From contig NC_049907.1 of assembly GCF_001411555.2 (NCBI RefSeq), positions 35,547,866 through 35,611,865 on the forward strand: a stretch of 64,000 nt of DNA, in the 5' to 3' direction. This document shows, one piece after another, positions 1-13,514 of this stretch. Made by a program: the position numbers and the translations under genes. Below the pieces are notes generated by a model, which was not told where the DNA came from, ran no database searches, and saw only the letters and a program-made list of their open reading frames with translations. Every line of letters begins with the position of its first letter. Positions within the stretch are counted from its first letter, which is position 1. This stretch comes from Juglans regia. Its lineage: Eukaryota > Streptophyta > Magnoliopsida > Fagales > Juglandaceae.

Positions 1-816
1 AAAACGAAAATGGCGGTTCCTTTTTTTTCGGTTTTGTTTGGTAATAACTAATAAAGCTCAGAAAGAAAAGCTATATATGAAGAGTGACATGAGTGGACCA
101 AATTACGGTTACACTTGTAACTCATCCTTCTAACCGAAACTCCATTATAATTATTTACTTTAAAAAAAACAAAGAAAATGACACGTGGCATCATGGCAGT
201 GACATGTCATATTAATTAATTAAAGGAATGGTCCGGTTTGTTCGTGCGGCTAAGAACGATATGGGCTCGTGGCACGCATTTTAACAACCATATCGTCTTC
301 TTCTACTGTGGTGAAAATACATTTTCCACGTCTTGTTTATAGTTTTAATTTTTGAACGTCTCTCTCTTATTAATTGAATTACGTTAAGTCAATACGTTGA
401 GTGCTTGCAAATCAAATTCTTTTAAATTTATAAATTATAGTAATTTCATGTTGTACGAGCGGAATGTTATAAATCAGTATTTTTTATAAGATGTGGGTAG
501 TGAATAATAATTAATAAAAATAATTTTTTTTTATAAAATAGATTTAATGTAGCACGTCAATTTATATTATTTTATAAATTTATTTTTATAAAATATTTTT
601 ATTAATAGAGAATTTATTCAACTAGATACTATATAGACAAAAAAAGAGTTGATTTTTCCTCGGGCAGGAAAGTGGAAAGGTAATATTGGAAAGTCAATAA
701 TGATAGCATAGCATTGATTTCAATCACCATCAATGTAAGCTATCATAGGTGAGAATAGTGTGATGACAGAAAGTGAATTTCCCATAAGGTTGTTTTCCAG
801 ATAGTTTTTTAGAAAG

Positions 817-1016
817 TTTTGGATGAGCGAGTAAAATGATCCAAACAATTTGAAGAAAATTATCTCATTTTATTTTATCATTATAATTATTTTAAATTTT
901 TATATAAAATATAATAAATAATTTAACTTTTTAAAATTTTAAATAATAATAATATTCTAACAATATTTTATTCAACTTATCTAAAACTATCTCACCTCAT
1001 CTCACTATCCAAACAA
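817..1016 (+). mobile_element. MITE, family copy 1
   Basis: This is an AT-rich element of about 200 bp. Its right end reads CTCACTATCCAAAC and its left end GTTTTGGATGAGCG, which are imperfect inverted copies of each other. The core shares the signature ATAAAATATAATAAATAATT with copies near 33.3 and 61.3 kb. It has no coding capacity, so it must have been moved by an enzyme supplied in trans. The family name is not known to me. Confidence 0.7.
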
Positions 1017-1559
1017 ACTCAATTTTATATTTTATAGTAAATGAATATTCTCAATTATTGTTAAGATGAAATAGATATTGTGATTGTTGTCACGACAGCT
1101 TGTGGCGTATGATCTAAAAATCAAGATTTTTTATTTTTTATTTTTAAATAGAAAAAAACATTTTCTAATATCATTTTCTTCCAAATGCATGAAGTGAAGG
1201 GCCCCCATCACTATTTGGGGGGAGAATATACAATGAATCCAAAGAAATCGTGCCACATGGCTTACTCAAGCACACAAAATAGGTCTATGCAATCCTGCTC
1301 TCTCCTTCCTTATCCTTCCTTAAACACAGGTATCCAAATTCCACCTTATATGTATAATATTGGAATAAAAAAATAATCTTGGCTACATCTGATCAGGGTG
1401 TTTTGGTTTGGTGATCAATATCTCAGTCTCAGAATTCAACAAGCAATATTTTATTTATTTATCTATTATATTATTTTCAGGTCATGGTCTGTATGTTATT
1501 GACAGTGGGATTGGATCAGCTGTAGAAACTACTCCCCTGCAAAGCCTGAACAAATAATA

Positions 1560-1562
<3 letters not shown>

Positions 1563-1603
<41 letters not shown>
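1563..1603. repeat. TC dinucleotide microsatellite
   Basis: About 20 uninterrupted TC units. It is a likely length-polymorphic site. Confidence 0.95.
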
Positions 1604-1604
<1 letters not shown>

Positions 1605-2319
1605 ATTTAAGCCCAACATATGATTATGTCCAGCTTCGAGCACTATTACCAACTTATAATTATGTCATTGTAATGAGCAGACAATTGCATGATGCCAACA
1701 ATTTTAAGGAAAGAACAACATTACCAACCAGATTTCATGGCAGGGGGGGTGCACCATGTCGAGGCCCTTTATGCCGGTTTGGAGATCTTGGTAGCTGACT
1801 CCACTCAAATAATAGAATTACCCTGACCTTGAGAATAAAAACTCCAGAACATTTGTACTTGCTGTATAATCTTACCATGTCTATACTTCTGAAGCAATTT
1901 GATAAGTGGAAATTGGGAAAGCCAAGGAAGAAGTGACAGATTCTAGGATCATAATGTGATAAATCGATAGAAGATTAATGCAAATTAAGCTCAACTAGCG
2001 AAATCAATATACATGTAGATACTAATTTCTACCTTAAATCTGTACATGCTATAAAAATATGGCAACTTTTATCTTCAACTTCTCAAGTAATCAAAGAAGA
2101 GAACCAAACGTTGGAATCCAAGTCATCATACTTTCGAAGAGATTGAGAAAAACTATAAACAAAGGAAAAGAGGGGAAGAACACACCTTCATCAACACTGG
2201 AAAGTAAGGTAACTTGATTTTCTCAACTATTAAAAGGGGGTCGTTCAAATGAATTATTCATTTCAAAGGAGTCCCACAATCTTTATTCAGCACACTCAAC
2301 TCAGATTCTGAAAAAAAAA

Positions 2320-5300
2320 TTAAGAATGAGCATAACGAACAGAAATTCGCCGCTGTATGGGGCTCCTACAAGAAGGGCAATCCTTCATCCCCTGTTTCTC
2401 ATGGAGCTCATTGCATGTTGTGCATACCACCTGATGAGCACATGGGAGAAAAACCACGGACATCTCCTCTGAAAGGCACATCACGCACTCCCGTTCACGT
2501 TTCACACCTGTCCCAGAGTAGTTCTGAAAATCACCTACCATTTCTGAGATGCAAGGGGGCCAGGACTCCTTGCGATCTGGACTATTTTTCAAGTCCATAA
2601 ATCTGTTGGCTCCTCCATCAATGCCTCTCTTGAGTGCAGCAATTTTTGAAGAATCAGTTTTCAGTCTCAATTGGGAGATTTCTTTTTCAAGCTTATGAAT
2701 ATCGTCTTTGTACTTCTGCAGATTTTTTTCCGCGTTGGATTTAATCATATTCTCCTTCGATTTTGCCAAAGCCTCAATTTCTTCTCTCTCTTTTCTTATG
2801 GAACTGGCTTGCATAAGTAGTCCTTCCTTTGCTTTCTCCTCCTGTTTCCACCTATCCTGTGATAATTGTTTTCTTTTTCAATGAGAAAGGAACCAGAGGT
2901 AAATCCATAATCACAGAAGCACCACGGCAAACTATGAGTGGCACCTTTGTGGAACCAAAATGCAGTATACTTTCAAATCTTTAACATAAGTGCACTCTAA
3001 AATTTAATTGCACTTATTAACATGATCTTTTGTGTGATGGCTCATACCACAGTAATATTATCCATTTGCAATTCTGTCAAAAACTAAGTTCTCATCAGCC
3101 AGGAAATGTTTCTGATGTACTAAAGAAAGAGAAATGGACAAAACCTTGGGAGTCGGGAGTTCCAAAACATAAAAATGTCTGCATGTGTACCATGTACAGG
3201 CCCTTAAGCACGTGCCTAATTATGGTAAAGAAAAGCCCTAAAAGAGGACAATCAAGTATGCGGGAGGTCAATCAACGCATAGAGGACAAGAGAAAATCAC
3301 CTCTTAAAAATTTCAACAAGATTTTTCCAATCTATAGAAACAGATAAAAATAAAAATTACATCCACTCATAGTATTAAGAACAAGGCTACAATTTGCCTT
3401 CAGGATGACAAACCCTTGACTGGGAAATGGATAACCTAAAACCCTTTGCCTAAAAGGAAACCTAATGCAGGCCCTGAATAAGGATTATCCTAATATATCT
3501 ATACTTGTCTACATGTGTTTTTTTTTTTTTTTTTATCTATGTACAGTACATGAACCAGTACCATCTATTTGCAAACCTAATGTAATTTGTCTTCCCAAAG
3601 CAGCAAGGAAAGTGGCGTCAATTGTGCTTACTTGCACTGGGAATGAAAAATAAACTGTGCGTAAGACATGGCTCGAAGAGATGCTATGACCAAGAATCAA
3701 ACTTGTCATACTCCCAAGTCAGGTTTAACGTAAATGGATGTTCTGAAGCACACCATTTCATTTACAATCCAGTGCCACAACCACTTTTGACAATCTAAAA
3801 GATGCAACAGTTAATGCCATCGCACCCAATGTGTGCAATACATTGGCAATGAGAAACCTCTCACCAACCACATCACATTGGTTAGCCTCAGTCATCCACT
3901 CAATAACTGAAGGATGGGTGCAATATATCTTGTGGGTGTCCTTTGTTTTTTTTTTTTTAAACCTCCAAATTAAACTTATAAAGCATACCTCAGATTGCTC
4001 CTCGAGATCTTTAGCTTGCTCCAATTCCTGTAGCAGCTGTTTTACTTTGCGTTTTTCTGTCATGAGTTCCTCTTGAAACACGGTTTTTTGCTTCTCCCAT
4101 GTCTGAAATTTCATTAGTGTCTTCTTCTCCCTCTTTGATACCTCCTGACAGCTTGCATCTGACTCTGCAGCACGGAATTTAGCTGCTTCCATCTCTTTCC
4201 TCAGATCAGCATTCTCCACCTCAAGCTTTCGGACAGCAGTGTTGGCTCGCTCAACCTGCCCACTAGCCTTGCCCAAAGCATTCTCCATCTCAGATAGCTT
4301 CTTCATAGTGTTTTCCTCCAGAGCCTGCTTCTCTTTCTTCAGCCGTTCTACTTCTTCTTTTTCCTGCCTCAGTGTCTTAAGTTCAGCCTTGTCTTTACCA
4401 AGCCTATGAGCAGCCTGCATAACTTTCTGATTTGCCCATTCTGTCCACTCCTGGAGCTGATTTTGCAGTTCCCGAACCCTTGGAACCAGTTTCAAAATCA
4501 TCTCATCCTTCCTGTCCCGAGGAATCCACTGCCCCAGAGACTTGTCATATGGAATGCCAGCATAACTACAATTAGGTGGCTCAGCATTACAGCTGACGGG
4601 CACCAAAGCAGAGTTGCTCTTTGGAGGAAACAAAAGAGAAAGCTCAGCATCAGTAGCTGATAATGAAGGCGGTTTATTAACCGGAGGCAATGCAGGCAAA
4701 GAATTAATTGCAGGTGATTCAGTTAAGGTATTGGTCTCAGACAGTGCAGAAATGGTATTATCACTTTCCAGGTTAGAAGCTACTGAGGAAGAGGGTCTAG
4801 AGTTGGTTGAGAGGCTATGGATACCATTGTCTAGAGGCACATCAACCCCCATAGGTTTACTTATCTTTAAGGAAGCATTTTTAAGATTAGCAGTGGTAGA
4901 GTCAGCCAGAGATTTCAATTTTTTATCCAAGATTAAACCACCAAAACCGCTCAGCTTCCCTCCTCTTGAAGACCCTTTAGATCCATATGTACGGTAATGT
5001 TTCTCTGCATGATGTGGCTTCTGTCGGAGCATGTATTCCCTCTTGGTACCACCAGAATGCACCTTTCTACTTCCCCCAAACTTTTCTTCCACTGCAGGAG
5101 ATTGACATGTTTCTGACACATCAAAGGATTTATCAACGGTATTGGATGTTGTAGTTGTGCCCTCATTTTCTGACACCAGCCCATTGAGAACAAGGGAACT
5201 CTTTGGTTTTGCAATATTGGGAACACCTGCCACAGTGGGTACGTTGGATTCGGTAGTATGAGAACAAGTAAATGGTTTTAGAGGACTTGGAAGATTCAAT

Positions 5301-6142
5301 TCCAAGCTTTTGGTTTCTGTTTTAAGCTGGGGTTGAGAGGAATTATGGGAACTACTTGAGGACCCATCACACACAAAACTACTCAAGTGGTCTCCATCCA
5401 TTGCACAAGCATGTGACACATTCATATCACAAATCAACAAGCACCACATTGCATCCCCAGTGCTGAAGAAAGGCCTAACTTCTCGAAGAACACAAACCAG
5501 TTCTGCCAGCACATACTTTTCCAGCTGTTGTAAATCCACAAAATAGTGTTCTCTTGAGGGATCGATCTCTTGGCCACTTCTAAGAAATGCCAAAGCATTG
5601 TCCACTATATTTGTTACCGTATCTTTGCACCCATAACAAAGGCCAGACCTTAGGACAGCCTTAGTAGCAACTTCTTCTGTGTAATCATAAGCAACAATTT
5701 TTTTAATTGCACTCTTGAAAATGGCATCTAAATTGCCTAAAACTAGTTCTTCAAGCTGAGCTTCTGTAAGATCACTCCAATCAGCATCTTGGAATTCGTC
5801 TGCCTCTATTTCTTCTCTAGGACGGCTAGGCCCGACCTCAAATGAGCCTATAGCACTAGACAATCCAAGATCAAGTTTTAACCCATCAGAATGGTTCTGG
5901 TTAACACTACAGTGGTCACAAGCACTGGGTTGCCCATGATCCGTGGTGATTTCAAATTTCTCTGTTGAAAATTCGTAACTTGGGCATTCAATTTGAGGTG
6001 AAGTTACAATGTTATTTTGGTCGTCTACAGGTGGATCAGCCCGAAATTTCCTCTTATTCCTACTTCCCTTTTCTTGGAAAGAAACTGAAGCAGACACTTG
6101 ACAGCTACTACTACTGCAAGCCTTAGCAACCATTGATGTCAT
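2320..6142 (-). CDS. Putative E3 ubiquitin-protein ligase, RF298/RF4-like RING protein
   Basis: The coding sequence joins 6142-3989 and 2856-2320 to give 896 aa. The intron has GT (GTATGC) and AG (ATCACAG) ends and phase 0. Residues about 115-190 form a conserved plant-specific helical block (DWSDLTEAQLEEL onward). The middle is Ser/Thr-rich and low in complexity. A long coiled coil rich in Lys and Glu runs from about residue 545 to 785 and crosses the splice junction. A C3HC4 RING finger lies at residues 842-881, with CVMC, CAH, CTTC and CPSC ligand pairs. The start MTSMVAK was chosen because the codon four positions upstream is GTG, and this ATG follows directly on a 3' splice site in the leader. 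RING proteins of this family are expected to pass ubiquitin from an E2 to a substrate; substrates are unknown. Family assignment rests on the architecture and the conserved RING tail. Confidence 0.88.
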
Positions 6143-6148
6143 TTTTAG

Positions 6149-6708
6149 CTGCACGAAACAATATCTTTCATTACACTCATAAAATCTACCTGTGACTTGT
6201 CTATCAATGCAACACTGAAATACTGATTAATTAATACTATCAAACCTATTGAAAATGAGAAAATATCCAAATTAACACTGACAACAGCGAGTCATAATCC
6301 CAGCTTGTAAGATCAGTTACTTATAACAATACAAAATGAGACAACTAAAACAGATTATAATAAACCATTGCATGCAACAACAAGGAATAGAAATCATATC
6401 AATCAATTTTAGTATCCCAAAAATAACAAAAGATTCTGCAGCAGAAAGAAAACCAAAAACTTTCGAAATTCCTACCCGGAAACGAAAATTCAATCAACAA
6501 TGCGTTTACAACATACCCAGTTGACAAAAAATCAAAACTCGGATAACATACATAAATACGGATTGCGAATCTAAACTTGAAACTAGAATATAGATCAATA
6601 AATCATCAAGAAACTTCCAAGAATTCATAGAGCCACCGTTAAAATTATAGAAGATCCCCCAGAGAAGTTCGAGATTATATAATCAGAATAGCGACGATCG
6701 AGACGTAC
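6149..6708 (-). other. Probable 5' UTR intron of the RING ligase gene
   Basis: On the minus strand a donor (CCG|GTACGT) lies at 6709/6708 and an acceptor (GTGCAG) ends at 6149, six bases before the start codon. The leader would therefore be a short exon (about 6709-6800) spliced to the coding exon. Leader introns are common in plants and can raise expression. Inferred from splice consensus only. Confidence 0.6.
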
Positions 6709-6799
6709 CGGATTGGAGCTAATGTTCGATAAATCAAAGTTGCGAACAACCTCAGAACATCGGATATCAGAAAGAAGATTTATAGCTCCTTTTTCTTTA

Positions 6800-8373
6800 T
6801 TTCCGTTTATTTATGCTTAGAGCATTGAGGTATCTCTCTATTTTTTGGGTTAGAGGGGGTATTCTATTTCCAATATTGTATTAACCCTAGCAACTAACCG
6901 TGGTTAACCAGATATGCTTCCCCAAACTAACCACGGTCAATTAAATTTTAGCACCTACTCAACTTTTTATTTTTATTTTTTTCTTGTGATGAAAGCACTT
7001 TTTTTTCTCATCTAGAAAAATAACTCCAGATAATGATACTCGTTTTCCTCATTTATTGTAAATCAAACAAATTACAATTTATTCCAATTATCAATTTTGA
7101 GCTCTAAAAATCAGTTTATAATATATATGTTGACGCAATTGTTTTTTAGTTTTGCTACATACAGTCATTTTTATATATTTATTATATATTTTATTAATAT
7201 AATTGATTAAAATAATTATTTTATATTAAAAAAATAATGTAACCAATTATATTAATAGTGTATAAATAATACATAAAATTAATTGCACAAAATTTTTTAT
7301 TTTTTTATAGGATCAGAGGTCAACATTATCGTCGAATCGTCATCTATCAAATAAATAATAAATAAAATATTTAAAATATAAGTGAAGATGGAGAAACACA
7401 TGAATTAACGTGTAAAGATTATTCTAGAGAGTGGATATCCCTTGTTTGTATATGTCACTTGTTTTATAGAGATTTTCATCGTTCTTTAAAGTAGTTGTGT
7501 CCTATTTATTTTATGTCACTTCTACTTTTTTGTATCTACTGATTACTTTTAGCTTTATCTCTTAATTTTATTCATGACAATGGACTTTTTAAGTACGTTT
7601 TAAATTCCGTTTTAGTAGTAATTTCAGTTTAAATATTAGAACGAAATATTTCGATAGAAATGCATATCCATATACCATTTTGAGATTAACTATATATTTA
7701 TATGTATATATAAACTCATAACTAATTGAATAAATACATGTATATATAAAGTACGGTTTGAATAGTGAGTTGAGATAATATGAGTTAAAATAAAAGTTAA
7801 AAATTGAATAAAATATTATTAGAATATTATTTTTTATTATTATAATTATTTTAAAATTTGAAGAAATTAAATTGTTTATTATATTTTGTATAGAAATTTG
7901 AGAAAGTTGTAACAATAGAATAAAATTTTTTTGAGAATTTGAGAAAGCTGTAAGTGTGCATCACGTATGTGTGTGTATATTATATATATATATAAGATTT
8001 AACGATTTATCAAATGAATGTACGTTGAAAATATTAAAAAAAATAGAGAATATTTCAAAAATCACAATGTTGAATTGAGACAAAAAAAAAAAAAAAGAAA
8101 AAAGTACAAGACCAAAGAAATTATTAAAACTAATGATATTTTTTAAAAAAGAAAAGAGAGAGAAAGAATGGGAACATATTTAAGCTTACAAAAAAACTAA
8201 AATTAGATAAATAAATTTTAGATTTTATAATTAATTAAATATCATCCAAACTCAAGAAAGTTACAAAAATGTTATTAAAATATTTCAGGACATAATAGGG
8301 TTCAAAATGGCTAAAACGAGCCGAAATAGACCATTTAAAATGAAATGGAACAAAGAGGTATAATATATAGTGT
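6800..8373. other. AT-rich intergenic region upstream of the RING ligase gene
   Basis: No gene is visible. The first few hundred bases should carry the promoter of the minus-strand RING ligase gene. The rest is very AT-rich with poly-A and TA runs and one decayed MITE (7756-7950). Confidence 0.6.
7756..7950 (-). mobile_element. MITE, family copy 2 (decayed)
   Basis: The left end GTTTGAATAGTGAGTTGAG is an inverted copy of the family terminus. The body carries the reverse of the family core (TTAAATTGTTTATTATATTT). The right end has lost a clean terminus, so the boundary is approximate. Confidence 0.6.
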
Positions 8374-11300
8374 ACTAAGGGAGACCCCCTTCCTTATAAG
8401 GGAGACAAAGGCTCTCCCAAGCAACCTAGGCACTGCCCTTCCAGTCCAACCCAACCCACGGAAGAGAATCCATAACCAGGAAAGAGAGATCACGAGCCCA
8501 TACGAGCCCTGACCTTCAGCAGCTCAAATACAAAATCAACTTCAAGCCAATTTGATCCGCTCACATCACAGTAGTAGTAACATAAAGGGCATAACTCGGG
8601 GGCGGCCATAACATAAGGCTATTGCTTTCACATCTTCCTCTCTCTATCTAGTGATATCTAGAGAGAGAGATCCATTGCATGAGCAACCCCGCATGGCGAA
8701 AAGTAAGCCGAAAGAGCTTAACCTCTTTTTTGTTATAGTTCCACTAAGAAACTTGAGTCTTATAAAAGAGGCCACTCTACGAGAGTTTGACTAGTTCTGT
8801 CTATGAACTCACTTATAAAGTTTGACCTTTTCCACGAGATTGGTTGATCACTCGCAAACCGACTAGTCAGTGGTTTAGTCAACACGTTTGGAGCAACTTT
8901 AGTCCCAGAAAAACCAAATGCGGTCTCCACTTGTGATACCCTCTGTGAGAAGGAGATGGTAGAGAGATTCAACATAGTTCTTATTGAACCTCTGTAATAT
9001 CTAACAAGTCGAGTCTACTTGCATCTCTCTCTTGCGAGGCGTGAACCTTTCCTATCTCCTATCTTTGTGAAGTGTGCCCTACACTATAGATGAGTTAAGA
9101 TCGATAGAAACATATCGGTTAATGTGTCATTCTTTTAGTGGGTCTGTGTTCCGTATACCTCCCTTAGTGAATCGCATAGTAAGAATATTTATTTACCTCC
9201 ATGAAAGGGTAAGGCCAGACTTAATCCCATTACTTGGGAATGGAGGGAAGAGAAAAATGCTTACCTTAGAAAGCTACAAGTCCCATTAAGGTACGAGGTT
9301 AAATCCCTCTCTTCTTGATACCTAGCCTAGTAAAGAGATTAGTATAGTAGGCAGTTTAGTTCGGTAATAAGGTCTATACAACAAGAGCATCATGCCTTCA
9401 AGAGCGAAGAGCATACAGAAGGTACTCCACTTACAATTAGGCGGGAAGAGCGGCCTTGGTTTAACTCATATTCGTGAGGGAGGCCCTTAGCCCATTCCTA
9501 TTTCGAATGGAGGGCATGTTAAGCATCATTCCTTATTCAACTACCAGTTAGAGAAGGAAGGCAAGCTCGAAGACAATGTTAGGTAACAACAGACATTTAT
9601 AGGGATTGGTTGATCTTGCATGAGATTGTCTGCTACTCGGAATAGAAGGAAAGAGCAAATAGGTCCAACAGAGAGATCGAGGGCACTTCATGCTGCTATT
9701 GACGATGCAAAGCTTCCTACTTCAAACTAGCTCCTAGGATAGCTGCCTAATAAAAGTTAGGATACGGGCACATCCAGCTAAATAGAAAGGGCATCCCTTA
9801 GCCTAGTATGGGGGGAAGGGAAAGAAACCTGCCTTCAAGAGCAACCTTATTACACTTACAGTTAGGAAATGAAGATCAAGGGATAGACTAACAAACCAAC
9901 ACTCGCCTTGGGGAAATAGTTGCAAAAGAAGGAAGTAGTAGTAGGAGGAAGTAGGGGTGTAAAAATAAAAAATGGAAAACCAGTTGAACCAGACTGAACC
10001 AGTGAGTTCGATCCGATTTTTAAGTGGTTCGGTGAGGTATCGTTTCTTAAAAATTGAAACCGGTCCTAACTGATGCGGTGCCGATTTTCATATTTTGAAA
10101 ACCGGTTTAAACCGAACTGAACCGGTATATATATTTATAATTTCTTATATTATGTATCATTTTTATATTATATTATATGCTGAATTACTAATTATTCTTA
10201 TATTAACTTTATATTAATTAGTAATTTAGCATATATATTATATGCTAAATTATTAATTAGTATAATATAAAATTCTAATTTTATTATTCAATTCTATTAA
10301 TCTTATATAATAAAATTAATATAATATAAAATTTTAATCTTAAACGTAAACATTAATATAAATTTACTTATATATATATCAAGGATACATTTTTGGCATA
10401 ATAAATTATAATATATATATTATTTTTATAAATACATTTTTACACATTTGATCATATATACTCATGCAAAAAGTCTAGAACTCATATAGACTATAGTTAA
10501 ATTCAATATTATACTAGTATATGTTAATTATTATAAAATAATATATTTATACTATAATATAAATAGGCTAATAGTTTAGTACATATAAACATCATATTAT
10601 TACTAACATAGATAATTCATAAAACCGAAAAAAGGGACTAGACCACACCAAAAAAAAAATGGAAGTTTCGGTTTCGGTAGTGAATGGTCTGGTATCAGTT
10701 CTTAAAATTTCAAAACTGATATATATCGGTTTGGTTATAAGAAAATATATAAAACCAAACCGAATTGAACCAGTTACACCTCTAGGAGGAAGTCTCCCTA
10801 TTCTTTACTTATCTTTGCAGGCAATTTGCAAGAAAGAAGTGTAGGATATTTAAACTAGCGAGACCTTAATTAGCCCAAGCTCGGGTTGCCAGGAACAAAC
10901 TCAATACCTAGGGAAGAATTCCTCAAAAGGAGAGAAAAAAAAAAAGCTATCATATGCTCATCTTATCTTCTGTTTCTGCTCAATACTAACTGCTCAAAGG
11001 CATGTAGGAAGAATGACAACTAACTAGCGTACGTAGACTCAGACACTTGATCTAACTACTAGAGAGAATCACATGCGGGAGGGAAAAGGAAGCAAAATAA
11101 ATGTATTTTTCTATGTTATACTACAAGTCATAGAAATCAGATCATGCAAAGGCAAGAGCTAGAGTTTTCTCAGTCCGTATCTAACCTATAATAAATGGAT
11201 TTTCGAGAAGAACCATTTCATGATACAAGTTCAATCTGCTACGTCTACTAATCCCATCATCGTAAGCTAGTTAAATAGCATTGAAAAAGAACCCAATATA

Positions 11301-12180
11301 CGCGATCCAGCTTAGTAACATACAAAAGCTAACTCCATGGGAGAAACTTCCTCACATACTGGATAGGTGGACCAGTCACTTGAGGAAGACTTTCGAGACT
11401 TGGTTTGATTCCTCATCTTGGATCAGGACCGAGCACCAACAACCTATTCATGAAAAGAATCGGTTATGTAAGAAATTGATTGGGGGCTAAGATAGGTTGA
11501 TACTCTTAACAATAAACAAAACACATATTCAATATCAACCTTTTGTTGTACACAATCAGTTGTGGAGCTCTACTCTAGCTAGTCCTATTTACCTCACCTT
11601 GGAGGGAGAGCTCTTATTCAACATAGACTAATAAGGCCTCATATGGGCACAAAAGCACTTCTATTTATTGAAGGAAATGTGCGATGACTCCTTTTGAGAG
11701 GTCCCTTCTTGGAAAGTTCCTGAAGGAAGTGAGCAATCCTTGTACTAATTAAATACAAATACAGAAGATTAGGTGCCCCCAAATAAATAAAAGGCAGTTC
11801 GTGCATCGAAGGTATCCCTCTTATTTCGATAAACAAAATAACTCTCCCGAGGGGAATTCCTCACATACAGGAAAGCACAGCACATTATCTTGCCAAAAAT
11901 GACTCTAGAGAAATCTTGAATATTTGAATAGTTAGCTTGAAAAGTCAAATTAGGATAGCCGCGCTTACCCCTCAATGGTGGGAGAGACGAGGTTCGAGAA
12001 CCCTTATTTACTTAGATTGATAGGGGGTCCATAGGAAGAACAAAACCGCTTCCAATAACAACGATAGCAGAAACTCCGATCGGCAAAACAACTATTTGCT
12101 TTTAGTACTAGGATGTGACTGAACCTCTAAGTTCGCTATTCTTGATCAAGGAATAGAGTAAGAACTTAACTACTCCTCTC
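8374..12180. other. Candidate nuclear mitochondrial DNA insert (NUMT)
   Basis: Base composition changes abruptly at both ends, from strongly AT-rich DNA to roughly 43-45% GC by eye. The texture is purine-rich and non-repetitive, with many short AAG/GAG runs, and long ORFs are absent. That is how plant mitochondrial intergenic DNA reads. No mitochondrial gene or tRNA could be named, so the assignment is by character, not by match. The block is interrupted by an AT-rich transposon at 9953-10783. Small ORFs at 8760-8975, 9074-9289, 11281-11490 and 11639-11836 have no recognisable domain and are not called as genes. Confidence 0.5.
9953..10783. mobile_element. Non-autonomous DNA transposon with AACCGG-rich ends and 10-bp target duplication
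   Basis: The element begins AGGGGTGTAA and ends TTACACCTCT, a terminal inverted repeat with one mismatch. It is flanked by a perfect direct repeat AGGAGGAAGT at 9943-9952 and 10784-10793. Both subterminal regions are packed with variants of GAACCGGTTT in either orientation, and the interior is AT-rich with no ORF. A 9-10 bp target duplication with short TIRs suits the Mutator-like superfamily, although the TIR is shorter than usual for it. The element sits inside the mitochondrial-like block, so it is younger than that insertion if the block is a NUMT. Confidence 0.8.
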
Positions 12181-13514
12181 CTCCTATTTTATTTTAATAT
12201 TTCTGACATGATTTTATATGATATGTTTGATCTATTTTATAATAAAAATAATTTTTAATTTAATATATTATATTAAATTAAATATATTTATAAGTTTTTA
12301 TAATAAAAATAATTTTTAATTTAACGTATTATATTAAATTAAATTTATTTTCATAAAATTTATTTGTGATAAAGTATTTCTAAAACTCTTTGGGCCAAAT
12401 AATTCATATAATAAATGTTGTTGTTTAATTATGCAATTAATATTTTAATAAAGTAGTTATCAACTGGTCAATTGCACAAGACAGTTAATAGAGCAAAAGC
12501 TGGTCAGAAAAGAGGAATATTATAATAAAACAATAACACAGAGAAAATAAAGAAAGTAAGAACAAGCCAAGTACGACTGTACGAGAAGTAGCCCGAGGTC
12601 ACGTCACAGGTTGGCAAAGTTGACAAAGGTAACAGAGTCGTTATTCTCTCACTTATCTAAAGTTACAGATTTGAAATACGGAAAATGATAGGTTATTATT
12701 TTTTATTTTTTATTTTATTTAATGATTAAGAAAATAATTATTAGTAATAATATATTTTTTAATTTTTTTAATAATTAAGGATTTTAAAAAAATATTTAAA
12801 AGAAAATGATAAAAAAATAAATATACTATAAATGAGTAGTAATCCTTGAAAGGTTTGAGGGTGAGATGATAATTTTGTATTTTGTTTGAAAGTTTAAAAT
12901 ATTATATTTTAGTATTATTATTATTATTTTAGAATTTGAAAAAGTTTGAATAAAGATTTGAAAAAGTTAAACTGTTTATTATATTTTATATAGAGATTTG
13001 AAAAAGATGTAACGATAAGATGAAATTAAATGAAAATTTTGTATGGGACACCAGCATGCTCGCATTTTCATAAGGTAGTGGTGGCTTCACCTAAGACCAA
13101 TAGCTATGGTTAAATCTAAACATATCGTAGCGAGTGAAAAGTCCTCGTAGTTATTAATAACTATGGCTCAATCTAAACATACCGCAAAGAGTGAAAAGTC
13201 CTCATAGGCACGCCTACATAGGAGAAGCTATATTGATCACCTCTCTCCACTATTTCGAACAAAAAGAATACGAGAAGTGAAACTGGAGTAGCAGCCACGG
13301 AACGAGCCCAAGAGCCCAAGAGACCGTAAACAGTCTCAACCACAAGAATGATTTGAGGAAAGTATGATCCGTATTTCTATTTCCTTTTCATTTTTATGGT
13401 ATGAAAATATTTTACAGAAGTTTAAGTTTTGAAGGCATGCAGTGAAAGAAGGAAAAAATGATTGAGGACAACGAGGATTTTGCATAGAAGGGGCTAAACT
13501 CTGCAAATCACCAT
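12181..13514. other. AT-rich spacer between NUMT candidate and retrotransposon
   Basis: No gene is visible. It contains a MITE (12852-13045) and a 49-bp direct repeat at 13102-13150 and 13159-13207, of roughly 80% identity by eye. 13045-13514 may belong to the adjoining retroelement flank. Confidence 0.5.
12852..13045 (-). mobile_element. MITE, family copy 3
   Basis: It starts GGTTTGAGGGTGAGATGAT and carries the reverse family core (GTTAAACTGTTTATTATATT). The right terminus is eroded, so the end is approximate. Confidence 0.6.

Larger units (their letters stand above)
1..2319. other. Intergenic region downstream of the RING ligase gene
   Basis: No gene is supported here. The DNA is AT-rich with short low-complexity runs. 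It holds one MITE (817-1016) and one TC microsatellite (1563-1603). The part next to 2319 is expected to hold the 3' UTR and polyadenylation site of the minus-strand RING ligase gene. The 63-codon ORF near 1185 shows no recognisable domain. Confidence 0.6.

Noticed and set aside
4614..4997. 127-codon plus-strand ORF opposite the RING ligase
   Set aside because: It is the shadow of the large minus-strand exon.
11281..11490. 69-codon ORF in the mitochondrial-like block
   Set aside because: It is too short and has no recognisable mitochondrial protein; it could be chance in non-coding organelle DNA.
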